Source of the DNA: Nitzschia sp. DOCU1
Taxonomy: Eukaryota > Bacillariophyta > Bacillariophyceae > Bacillariales > Bacillariaceae
Reading direction: 5' to 3'
Assembly: GCA_951394045.1 (NCBI GenBank)
Contig: OX595986.1
Span: 3,873,534 to 3,937,533 of the forward strand
Length of the DNA stretch: 64,000 nucleotides
Part shown: in pieces, positions 54,586 to 64,000 of the stretch
Numbering within the stretch: the first letter of the stretch is position 1
Layout: every line of letters starts with the position of its first letter
The notes under the pieces: model-generated
The model's input: only the letters and a program-made list of their open reading frames with translations
What the model was told of the DNA's origin: nothing
The model's database searches: none
Translations under genes and position numbers: made by a program

Positions 54586-56506
54586 CTATCGAAATCGTTT
54601 CATGAGGCGTTGGCGCGTTGTCGAGGGTTTTGGTTGGGGCCGCGGGGAACCTACGTTGTTGCTCGAGCTTCCGGGTTTCACTTTGCTGGGCCCAGTGCCA
54701 ATTTTTCGTTTGCTCTTACTTGCACCAGCCGGTACCCATTCATCTTCAACTGCCGCACCATCGTCAATCCATTCTGTGTCTTCCCGAGGCCGCTTGGCTC
54801 TTACAGGCGCTGCAGCATTCCATTTGGACGAGGAAACAACAATACGAAATTTGTTCGAACCTCCTGGGCTGGCACTGCCACTTTTGGCCGTCTCAACGGC
54901 GGAGCTAGATTCTAGCTTGGGAGCGGGTGGAGCAATATCCAGCGTTTTGCCCTTGAGAGACAGCCGCAGCTTGGGCTTGCCCGCCGATGACGGGGCAACT
55001 GGCGACAGGGACGTTACAGCTGAAGAATTGGATTTTGGTGCAAGGGGATTCGCTGCAATGCCTTCCTTGCGTACCCGCTCATGTTCCTTGCGAAGCTCCG
55101 ATAGAAACTCCTCCACCGAACTACAACCGTTCTTCCTAGCAGATTCGGTAGCAGCGCTAACAACAGTCGGCCCCGTTTGCAGCTGGGACTGGGACTTACC
55201 ATGCACCTTCCACCATTCATCCAACGCGTCGATCAACTCCTCCAAGCCCTCCACTTCTCGCTGCGAGATGTTGCCCCGGCGAAGCTTATCCAGATAGTAC
55301 CCCCCAGCATAAAAGTTCAAGGGAAGATAGAAGGGAAATCGAAATTTCTCTTGCACTCGCGTTCGAGTTTCAATGCAATGAACCTCCAGTTGAAGGGAAA
55401 TATCTAAACCATGGAGAAAGTTTCCTCCAATGACCAAAGAATCTGTGGGTGTATAGACTGCATGGATCCATGCCGTTGGAATCATCAGCGTTTGGGACGC
55501 TTTTAGGGAAATACGTAGGATATTTTCTTTTGGGTTCGGAATGAGGTCGGGCAGGAATACGGTAGCTTGATCCGGACGGCACAACCAGTCTTCATAGATA
55601 GCCAGGTTTTCCTTGGTGGGAGGAATCAAGCAAAAGGTCTTTTCTCCACTCAACACATGATACCAAACCGCTGTCCCACCAAAGTCAAGATGAAAGTCAG
55701 TGTAGCATCCAGCCGCCGAAGTCAAGCAATAGTACTGCACATTGGGATACACTTCGTCCACTGGTTTGGCCAGTGTTCCATCACTATTTCTAATCCTTGG
55801 CCAAGCATGATCAATCCAATCAATTTCTCGAACAAACTCTGGTGACTGAATCTTTTCACTCAGAACCGTTTTGGAAAATTCCAGTGAAATTTGGTTCAGA
55901 ACGCGCGGACGGTGCTGGGTGACCAAGTTCATACTTTTTTCAGCTGCCTTTCGCCGCCGTCGCGTACTGGAAGAATTGTTGCGTTCTTGAGTCGCTCGAA
56001 ACTCCTCTTGATGTTGAAGAAATAGTCTTTCTTCGTCTTCAAAGTATTCTACTAAATCTGCCAATGTCCATCCTTCCAATTCTTCCTGATGTTCCACATC
56101 AATGACATGGACAGGATAGTGATGGCCCAGAAGATTGGCTACATCTCGAACAGTGACTTGTTTCCCTCGAGGAAGCTCCATCATTTTCATACCGATCGAG
56201 CCCGGCTTGTCGTGCACTAAAATCGGCTTGGTCAAGGTCAATTCCTGATTTCGCAATAATCTCTGTGCCGTCAACCGGCGTCCATCTCGAATAAGTTGAA
56301 TTGGACTGTTCAGATCATCCTCATTCAAAGGAGGTAACTCCAGGAATTTGCCAATATGGCGGTTGGCGTATCTGGGGGCACCCTGTAAAATAAAAAGGAA
56401 AGATTTAGAAAGCTGGGAATAAATTCTCACGCGCTTTTGTCAACATGGAAACTAGAAGAAATCTTACCGTTTCGGTGGTTTCTTCGTTGTAATCGCTCAT
56501 GCTCAT
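54586..56506 (-). CDS. JmjC-domain protein, KDM2/KDM7-type histone demethylase
   Basis: Exons 56468-56506 and 54586-56382 give 611 residues. The JmjC core matches the KDM2/KDM7/PHF8 group: VANLLGHHYPVHVIDVEHQ, then YTDFHLDFGGTAVWYHVLSGEK with iron ligands His244 and Asp246, the 2-oxoglutarate Lys261 (GEKTF) and His320 (AWIHAVYTP). These enzymes remove methyl groups from histone lysines in the nucleus. No PHD or CXXC finger was found, unlike most animal members. The C-terminal third is basic and disordered (RAKRPREDTEW). The short first exon (MSMSDYNEETTET) is supported by a donor GTAAGA; the frame is open upstream to about 56590, so another exon is possible. Confidence 0.85.
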
Positions 56507-57270
56507 GGACAGAACCGTGGACTTTTTGCTTCCACAATCGACTACGAAAGACCCTATGGGCAAGACTTCGTGAATGGTTGTTGGTGTTGATCACAATGCC
56601 AGCGACAGGTAACTGCATTAGATCGACACTTTGGTGCTCTAGTAGAGTAGTCTATGAGGTCACTGACGAGCATTGTTAGTTGCGGGTTTGATTTTTTTTG
56701 GTCGGCTGGTCGGCGGCATGGACGAGGAGCGTTTCGCGGGCCCGCCGACGGTCGGCGGGTGTACCAGGTACCGCTCTCAATGTTGGTATGCTACATATGT
56801 ACCTGATAATGGACATCGAAGCATGTGCTATCATACCTACCCCAGGGTTGGCTGGCTCACGGACTGCCCCATCAATTCTTGGCGTTTGATTTTTTCATCG
56901 AGAAGTCCAACCGAGACGCCCCACCACCAGACGTGCCGACAAGTGACGGAATGACTATTGTATCTTCATCATGGTTCAAAGTATAGATAGTAGTAGAGGA
57001 GAGGGCTGACGACACTTCCATCGGATTACTAGATCAAAGCAAGAATGCTAGTCTTGCAATGCCAACTAGAACTGGTTCTTTCTAAACGGTGCGCCATCGT
57101 TACTGATGCCTCTGCCTCCAAGCTCCGTCACGCTACAATTCCTTCTACGAGTTACGAATGTACAATGCAATCAATCAAAAAAGAGGTTATTGCCATAGTT
57201 AATCGGAATAGGACAATGTCCTTCTATTAAAATCCTTCCACAGCAATCAATCATTCCATCCCAGTCATTG
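56507..57270. other. Intergenic, no gene seen
   Basis: About 765 bp between two minus-strand genes. It may hold further 5' exon sequence of the JmjC gene. No other gene recognised. Confidence 0.4.
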
Positions 57271-57708
57271 TTACGACTGGGCTTGAAAGAATTCTTTCAA
57301 ATCACCCGATTTGGGAGAGCTTCGACGCATCGCCTTTCGATTATATCTTGTAATTTCTCGATCGGGAGTAGTTTTCAATAGCATTTCACGTCGTTCTTCT
57401 CGGGTAGTTCGAAGTGCTGACGGTGGTTTTCGTGGCTCGCGGTGGGATTCAAAGTCGTCCACCGACACTTTGGTCTCCTGATCATAGATCCAACTTAACT
57501 CAAGGGGGCAGCCAGATCGACAAAAAGGGTGATCACCCAACACAACGGGGTGAGTTCGGATAACCGTATCACCAAAGCTGACAGACTTGCGATGATGAGG
57601 TTTGATGGTGAGGGAGGCAAGGCTTTCACCGAGAGGAAGGTCCTCTCCGAGTGCCGATGAGCAAAGCGATGCTTCATCGTGATCGTCGTAACAAGATGTT
57701 AGCGGCAT
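57271..57708 (-). CDS. Small conserved diatom-type VSFG/LGD protein
   Basis: From ATG 57708 the protein is 145 residues. It carries the pattern that I recall from many short diatom proteins: VSFGDTVIRTHPVVLGDHPFC (quoted in part: VSFGDTVIRTHPVVLGDHP), then GCPLELSWIYD, a VDDFESHR block and a basic region with R..R and EITRYNRKAMRR. The function of this family is not known to me. The open frame continues to 57948, but the first 80 residues lack the pattern. A plus-strand ORF overlaps and is taken as a shadow. Confidence 0.65.
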   Translation of the reverse strand: MPLTSCYDDHDEASLCSSALGEDLPLGESLASLTIKPHHRKSVSFGDTVIRTHPVVLGDHPFCRSGCPLELSWIYDQETKVSVDDFESHREPRKPPSALRTTREERREMLLKTTPDREITRYNRKAMRRSSPKSGDLKEFFQAQS

Positions 57709-58582
57709 TCTATCGGATGGATGATGAAAACTATGATGAATATTTGCAACAACTGAAAAAGTGTTCTCTTTGGTGGGACTTTTGGCTTGGGATTCCCACA
57801 GCTTGTTTCGAAAAATGTGAATTGTTCTTCTTACGCTTCGAGACACGCGCTCTCGTTCGTTTATTGGTGATGGTTTTTTCTTTGCGATATTTTGGCTATT
57901 GGCATATGCGCAAGCTCGCCCTCTCAATTTTGTGTGAGCGGGAGCCAACGCCAGTCACATTCCCGTGGATCCCTACTCAGCTGGTACGTGTGTTCCACAT
58001 GGGCGGGCCAATGCCCCGCCATGCTTTGAACGGACCTCTCAGAGACCCCGTGGACGCGAGGTCGTCGACGAAAATGCTCCCTCCGAAAACCTCGTATTGT
58101 GGCGTCATAACGCGAACCTTTCCCTTCTTCTCTGGCCGCCCAAAACGAACCAACGCACGAGCCGACGAAAGAGAACGAGACTTCGATGGGAACTGCAAAA
58201 ACTACGACCTCGGAGTATGGACCTTTCTAACTTTGGACGAAAATTCCCCCTTTTACTCAACTATTCACTGCGGGTGGCAAGTACGTAGATACCCGGAGTA
58301 GTAGTTAATGGGAATGCTTCCCAGCACGATAAAGAATGGGTGGAGTAGCTATCTTTAGTATTTGAAATGTAATGGCAACTAGGGGGGGCGAGTAGAGAGC
58401 GATGGAGACAACCAACAACTCGATCCCCTACTCTTCTTTGAACCACTATGACCTCGGAAGGTACTGGTGTTACCTAGTAGCAATCCTAATATGTACTAGC
58501 TAGAAGGACGTAGTACTAGTCGAAATAAGATTGCGTTATTTCGTGGAAGTAGTCCACAAACTATTAGGGAAACAAGTTTAGT
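57709..58582. other. Intergenic, no gene on the plus strand called
   Basis: About 870 bp. A 216-residue plus-strand ORF (57651-58301) overlaps the minus-strand gene antisense and has no family features, so I leave it uncalled. Confidence 0.35.
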
Positions 58583-61500
58583 TTACTTGAACGGGTCGAA
58601 CTGCGAGACATTGGGTTTGGGCGGCTGGGCTTGCTGGGCCGGTGGGTAGCCTTGTTGCGGCGGATACTGTTGTGGTGCCCCTTGTTGCGGGTAGTATTGC
58701 TGCTGCTGTGGCTGCTGATACTGTTGCGGTGGATAGCCCTGCTGCTGTGGCGGATACATCGGTGCCCCTGGTTGCCCCTGCATTGGATATTGACCTTGTT
58801 GCTGAGGTGGGTACCCTTGCTGCGGTTGCATCGGATATGGCTGTTGAAACGACTGCCTGTGCACGGGGGGAGCCGCGGCCACTCCAAATGGTTGACTAGG
58901 GGCAGTTTGAGTAGGGTACGTCTGAGCTGCCGCTGGCTGGGGAACGGTTGGTATTCCGTACTGTTGTGGGGGCATCTGGGGGATCTGCTGTGGCGGCGGA
59001 TGTCCCTGGGGTTGATAGGGTGCGGCTGCGGCCTGATGCACAGGGGGCACTACCGCCGGAGACGAAAACGGAGCCACGGTTGCTGTGGTACTGGGCGTGG
59101 AAGCAGGTAGTACGGCGTCGAAAGGATTGGGGGTCTGCGACTGACGACTGGAAACGGAGACATTCGAAGTGAAAAGACTAGCCAAGTCATCCGATGACGA
59201 CGCGGCAGATGTTGGCGCTGGGGTTGAGACTGCAGGTGCCGTGGGAACTTGAGCAGCGTATCCAAAAGGATTTGCGTATCCGAGAGGATCTGACACGGGG
59301 GCAGGTGGGGCAGGAGAAGGCGTACCAAAACCAAGTAAATCTTGTTCTGCCGCGAACTGAGCCTTTGCAGCTGGGGTCCCAGAGAGCGGTGCCACTTTTG
59401 CCGACCGCGGATTGTACGCCTTGTGCATGGCAGCGAACGGCGTCACCGCCCTCATTCTCGTATCCTTGACATACTGCGCAAACACAACGACGATTTCCAA
59501 GCACAAAAGTCAGCGAACCGGAGATTGATGGTGCTTACAAACGGAGAACACGCATCCTGAACTTACCCTCTGTTGGTTCTGTTTTCTCAATAGACGTCGC
59601 TTGTTGATGCATAGACGCCGAATCGCGTAGAGCTTGGCGCGATCCACCAGCAAATTGTAGACTTGATCTGCCACTTGCCGAATCTGAGTACAGATTTGTG
59701 ACCGAATGTTCTCGTTGTAAAACTTCATCAACCGAATCTTGTCGAGTCCATCAGTCGCCTCAGCAATGGCCGACATCGGCCCATGGTACAGGAGGTTGCG
59801 CAAGATTTGCAACGCTTGGAAGCCATGTTTCCAATGCAATCCTTTGGAATCTCGAAGCCGAACCCAAATCACAGACATAACATCAAACAGGACGGAACTA
59901 CACTCTCGGCACTGATCCACCAACTGCGCCACAGCAACATTGTAGTCACCTTCAAAGGTCTTGTTCGAAGTCAACAACATGGCCGTTCGACGAGCTTGAG
60001 TCTGTAGAATCATCCTCGAAGGATTGCTCTGTGCAACTTGGCGAGCTACACGTCGCACATTAATGGGACTAAAATCGACATTGTGCATTCTGTGGTAATT
60101 GGCGCACTGCGCAAACAGCGGCGAATCGGACGTCACAGGCATCCTAGTGTCAACCTCCTGAACCCGCGCCTTGGCAAACTCTTCAAACATTTGCGTCTGA
60201 CAAAAGTTTTGCAACAATGGCCAAATGGGAGTGTGCTCACCTTCGCCCATAGCCCGCTTCTGCTGCAGAAAACGTTGACGGTCCAGCTGAATCATTTGCC
60301 CCGGAGGGGCGGCGAGATACCACCGCATATTACCAAACATGGACAAAAAGAACGACGAAAAGGCAATGCGCGCCTCCTCTTCAGCAACTTCGTTCTGGGC
60401 CCCTTGAGTATAGATAAAGTCCGGAAGCATTGTATTCTCAGTGGTTGGATCCGTGGAAGCTGTCTCGTTCAAGTCTCCACTCGCATCCGGATCGTCGTCA
60501 TCGCTTCCAGAAGCGGAGAGATTGCTTGACTTTTTCGTCAAGAACTTCTTTCCCCTTTCCTTCAACTTGGAGAGTCCAGCCTTGACCGCTTTGGTAGCCT
60601 TGGCTGCGGTTTCCGAAACGTTGGTCAGAGCGGATTCTCCATACAAAACACGCTTATCAGTTTTAAGGAGATCCACCAGGTCTTGCGCCAGCATTTCAGA
60701 GTACGACTTGGATTCCGGCGGCATTCCTTGATCCCCCACGGTCGGTCGGACCAAGTCTGGAATCTTTTGGGGCACGTCCGCGGGGTTGATCCCGCGAGTT
60801 TCCATGTGAACGGTATCCAAATTAATAATCACCATTTCTCCTAGACCATCGGATCGAGCCTGCTCCAGCCGGGGCATCATGTTGGTCAACATTCCAATCA
60901 AATATGGAACAGGGGCTGCCAAGTATTGAAAGAGATGCGGAGGAAGCACCGGAATGTACAAGTGTTGCCAGTTAAGTAGGCCTTGTGCCAGAACGGACAA
61001 GGCAGATCGAGCACACTGCGCCAGACGCGTTGGACTGCAGGAAACCAAAAGGATACGGCTTTCACTCAACAGCGCCGACAACAAAAATAGGGTATTTCGC
61101 ACCCCCAGCACACGCAACAAAGGGAGAATCGATGACGCCGTCACAGACTCGACCACCGACGAGCTTGGCGCCAAGAGGGTTGTTGGAATCAAGAATTTCG
61201 AGTTGTCCACCTGTTCGAGCAACGGAATTTGCTTGACACCGATCTCCAACGAGTCCACCGTTAACACCATGGGTTTCCGATCTTGTTGGGGAAGCGAGGC
61301 AAAGGCGATGCACATGTGCCGATGTTGATCGAAAAGCTTGTGAAGAAGCCATTTTTCTGGTTCGTTTGCGTGTGGCTGAAGCGATTTCTGCAAGGCTGAC
61401 TTTTGAAAGATAATGGCATCCAAAGTCCTAATTACAAGTAAGAAAGCAAGCAAGTATTTGTGGAAAACAACGAGTGTGAGTAGACGACACCACCAAAGAG

Positions 61501-62010
61501 AGATTGGCTCAATGCCATTCCAAAACAACCCCTCCTTAATACGTACTTGAGAATAGCTGCATACACCAAATCCCCTCCATTCGCTCTAGTCAACAACACT
61601 AAAGCTCGTTCTCCCCGGCGTCCCACATCATATCGTGTCTTGACGACATCATGAATCGGATGATATCGCCTCACATGTCCATGCACCCGAACGCCATTTT
61701 GGATTTGCAAACTAAAGGTATAATGCTGAAATGTTTTGGGTTGCATGGCATACATACTGAATCGGTTCAATTCCGTGTCTCGTGGTACCTGCTCCGCGGC
61801 GGCATCATCGAACTCCGGAAAGGCAAATCGTCCAATGCGAGACAAATTCGCATGGAGCTCCCGTTCCATATCGGGTGATGTTGCGGGAGACACTAAAATA
61901 ACGGGTGGCCGGGAGGCCTTGGCAGCGGCGGGATGGGGCAAGTCTAAAAAGTAATCATACAGCGGCAACGCTGCCTGATGCGGATGACGGCCGTGGTGAT
62001 GTGCTGCCAT
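58583..62010 (-). CDS. DENN-domain protein with ENTH-like domain and NPF/DPF tail
   Basis: Exons 61547-62010, 59567-61427 and 58583-59473 give 1,071 residues. Residues 1-155 fit an upstream DENN segment (FSLQIQNGVRVHGHVRRY). Residues about 260-340 fit the central DENN core (LLRVLGVRNTLFLLSALLSE, SRILLVSCS, NWQHLYIPVLPPHLFQYLAAPVPYLIG). DENN domains are Rab guanine-nucleotide exchange factors. A linker has a basic patch and an acidic patch. Residues about 639-765 look like an ENTH/ANTH-type domain (VMSVIWVRLRDSKGLHWKHG and FQALQILRNLLYHG). The last exon is Pro/Gln-rich with NPF motifs at 843-845 and 891-893 and a terminal FDPFK, as in endocytic adaptors that bind EH domains and AP-2. A Rab GEF coupled to clathrin-coat binding is inferred. 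Confidence 0.8.
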
Positions 62011-62766
62011 TTTTGAATTGCTAATTTGTCACGTTGTGGTTATTATTGCGTGCCGATGATAGTGGTACACACGCAGCGGCGGATGCGAGAAAGATCGGGC
62101 TCGTCTTGCAGACTTGCCAGCAACAGTGGCAGTAACAGCTCAAGGAAAGAATCTCCTCTGATGTACAACTTGTCTTGGACTAAGACGACGACGATGATGT
62201 TCCCCTAGGACTTGTTGTTCACCACCGTGAGAGGAATGAATGAATGAAGCTACTCTCCTAGAGCAATGATCCATCCGTTGGGTGCTCCTTGCTGCCGATA
62301 TTTTGAGTGTGCGGGTGTGCTGGCCGGATGCATCTCACGGAGAGAGGATGGTGAGTTGGCCAGAAAGGGCCTCTACAAGTTCTTTCGGGGGTCCGGTCCG
62401 GTCGGTCGGTCCGGTCGGGTCGGTCGGTCCGGTCACAATGACTTTCCGCTGGTACTATGCACAATAAATATGCCCTTCTATGCGCAGGCGCGAAATCGAC
62501 CCGGCTGGCTTCCGTCTGTATTCTGTACGTACCAGTATTGGGCCGTTGGCATTCGTTTTTTGTCCTCGGTGGCAATTCTTGGTTTTCCGGTATTCCACGC
62601 ACTGCTTCGACAACGCTGCTCCATCAAATTCATTCATTGCCTGTTCGATGATCCAGATCTCTCTCATCCCAAATACATTTAGCTGATCTTGATTGCTTTC
62701 TTATATCAAGTCCGAGATCTTGAACGTACCTTGGTGCTTTCGGCAAGGAATCGTTGAGCAGTCTTC
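62011..62766. other. Divergent promoter region with GGTC repeat
   Basis: About 755 bp between the DENN gene and the FEX-like gene. It contains a simple repeat near 62390-62436. Short ORFs here are not supported. Confidence 0.4.
62390..62436. repeat. GGTC/GGTCC simple repeat
   Basis: Imperfect tandem units of GGTCC and GGTCG, about 47 bp, in the divergent spacer. On the reverse strand it would read as repeated DRTDRP. No coding role is supported. Confidence 0.8.
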
Positions 62767-64000
62767 ATGGAGAGTTCTTCTCCGTTGAGCGCACCTTCCG
62801 TTGACATGGGGCCAGCGACCCCACCACGTCGTGTGGAGGACATTTCTCCACAGCATGAGGGCGTCGTTGTTGAAAGCTCTCTAGTGCAGTCGCCGCCTCA
62901 TCCACAGCCATCAGCAGTAGCTGATTCCAGTACTGACATGCAAGACATTTCCGTTTCACTCTCGCCGCCCTCGACTCCTCCGAGTCCAGGGCATCCTACC
63001 ACAGACCACTTCCAGCAGCAGCAACAAGTCGATATAGAGAAAGAACAGACAAGTTCTATTGACAAGGAGGAGGACATGCAGCAGCTTTCACCCATATCCA
63101 CCCGTCGATCATCATTGCTACGTCACCCCAACGAAGAAAAATGGGTGGCAGAATTTTCGGATTCCTTTCAGCAAACCATTGCCGAACCTGGTCGCAAAGC
63201 CTTGCATAGTTTCTTTTATCCAAGACAACAACAAATCAGTCCAATCAAGAACAAACACAAGAAACTACAAAAGAAGGGAATTTCACTGTCATCGCCGTTG
63301 GACAATAATCTCGTGGCGACGACGACGATGGGGTCGAGTTCTCCGAGTAGCTGCAATATGGTAGCACGACCCTCACCACTTCTCCACAAAGAAGAATCGG
63401 ACAATGTCACGGAGGGACGACGACCGCCACCATCACCATTGCATCGGAATGACAATGCTGCCAACGAGAGTGAATCACCACGACAGCCCATCACACCTTC
63501 CTCTCGCAGAAGAAGAATGGAGGAAGACCTAGACGTGTTGGAAGAAGATCGACAAGATCGTGAATATGTCGAGAAATTTTGGACTGCCTATGATGAAATT
63601 ATCATTTTGTCTTTGTTTACTCAACTTGGCATTCTCTGTCGACTGGGCATGGCGTCGTGGTTCAAACTATTTGGAAACGTCTTTACCAATGATTCGGCAC
63701 TCTTTACCAATCTACCTTTGAATTGCCTTTCTTGTTTTGTGATGGGATTGCTGTGCAGCGGTGAAGCCTTGATGCAAATTATTACCACAAGATTTACACC
63801 ACCTCGACTTCAACAAGATTTGCACAGAGAAGCCATGTCCAATACTCATTATGTCAATGACGTGGATAGGGGTGACGGGGAAGAGCCAGAACACGATGAG
63901 GAAGAGGAGGCGGACCAGTTGGAAGAAGGAACCTTTCAACGTATTCCCGTGGCTTTGTCTACAGAAACTAGTGGTACTAGTCAGAAACGATGGCGACTGA
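62767..64000 (+). CDS. CrcB/FEX-family fluoride channel, cut by right edge
   Basis: From ATG 62767 the frame is open to the end of the window (411 codons, no stop), so the gene continues to the right. The first 265 residues are polar: Ser/Pro-rich, Gln runs and basic parts, with no signal peptide. Hydrophobic segments start near residue 274 (IILSLFTQLGILCRLGMASW), with LGILCR matching the G..R of the first CrcB helix. Then comes NLPLNCLSCFVMGLLCSGE (about 315-333), matching the NxxGxFxxG pore region of CrcB/FEX. A long acidic loop follows (EEPEHDEEEEADQ). Eukaryotic FEX proteins have two such halves; the second would lie outside the window. They export fluoride at the plasma membrane. Confidence 0.75.
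   Translation, partial: MESSSPLSAPSVDMGPATPPRRVEDISPQHEGVVVESSLVQSPPHPQPSAVADSSTDMQDISVSLSPPSTPPSPGHPTTDHFQQQQQVDIEKEQTSSIDKEEDMQQLSPISTRRSSLLRHPNEEKWVAEFSDSFQQTIAEPGRKALHSFFYPRQQQISPIKNKHKKLQKKGISLSSPLDNNLVATTTMGSSSPSSCNMVARPSPLLHKEESDNVTEGRRPPPSPLHRNDNAANESESPRQPITPSSRRRRMEEDLDVLEEDRQDREYVEKFWTAYDEIIILSLFTQLGILCRLGMASWFKLFGNVFTNDSALFTNLPLNCLSCFVMGLLCSGEALMQIITTRFTPPRLQQDLHREAMSNTHYVNDVDRGDGEEPEHDEEEEADQLEEGTFQRIPVALSTETSGTSQKRWRL

Noticed and set aside
57651..58301. 216-residue plus-strand ORF antisense to the small diatom-type gene
   Set aside because: Its first part is antisense to a conserved pattern, and the rest has no recognisable family or splice support.

Overview
The window is nuclear DNA of a photosynthetic stramenopile, most likely a pennate diatom. 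Genes carry short spliceosomal introns (about 45-170 bp, mostly GTAAGT or GTATGT to AG). Several predicted proteins begin with a signal peptide that ends in a phenylalanine-type plastid motif, for example ATAF in the gene at 19058 and YAF in the gene at 16352. Families typical of diatoms are present, including PGRL1 and a small VSFG/LGD family. I cannot name the species from sequence alone. No rRNA, tRNA, CRISPR array or intact transposon was recognised. Exons below were assembled by hand from splice consensus and reading-frame continuity.

Layout. 1-6.4 kb: a secreted proline/threonine-rich protein running off the left edge, then a repeat-rich patch with a four-exon lysine/aspartate-rich gene and two almost identical 0.9 kb tandem copies of a Pif1/Helitron-type helicase tail. 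6.4-9.4 kb: two tandem DHHC-like membrane proteins that keep the catalytic Cys as DHTC but lack the zinc ligands. 9.9-16 kb: a syntaxin-6 type Qc-SNARE, plastid PGRL1 and a GTPBP1/2-like GTPase. 16-25 kb: a DUF2993-like plastid protein, a derlin with a signal peptide, a plastid NAD(P)-binding protein, a coiled-coil/GOLD protein, a MATE transporter and a HACD-like protein with Phe in place of the catalytic Tyr. 25-34 kb: an LRR protein, a HAD protein, a small membrane protein, a divergent pair of sugar-type oxidoreductases (AKR and Gfo/Idh/MocA) and an NTF2-like protein. 34-48 kb: a DUSP-containing ubiquitin protease, disordered proteins, a plastid or secretory membrane protein and an MST/STE20 kinase. 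48-64 kb: COQ4, a PEX14 with a C-terminal PUB domain, an ankyrin-like protein, a plastid protein, a KDM2/7-type JmjC protein, a small diatom-type protein, a DENN-ENTH-NPF fusion and the first part of a CrcB/FEX fluoride channel gene cut by the right edge.

Genes are densely packed in alternating divergent and convergent pairs. There is no operon logic, but themes recur: membrane trafficking (syntaxin 6, GOLD, DENN-ENTH), protein quality control (derlin, USP, PEX14-PUB) and plastid function (PGRL1, DUF2993-like, NAD(P)-binding protein). The most unusual items are the PEX14-PUB and DENN-ENTH domain combinations, the zinc-less DHTC pair and the recent helicase-tail duplication.
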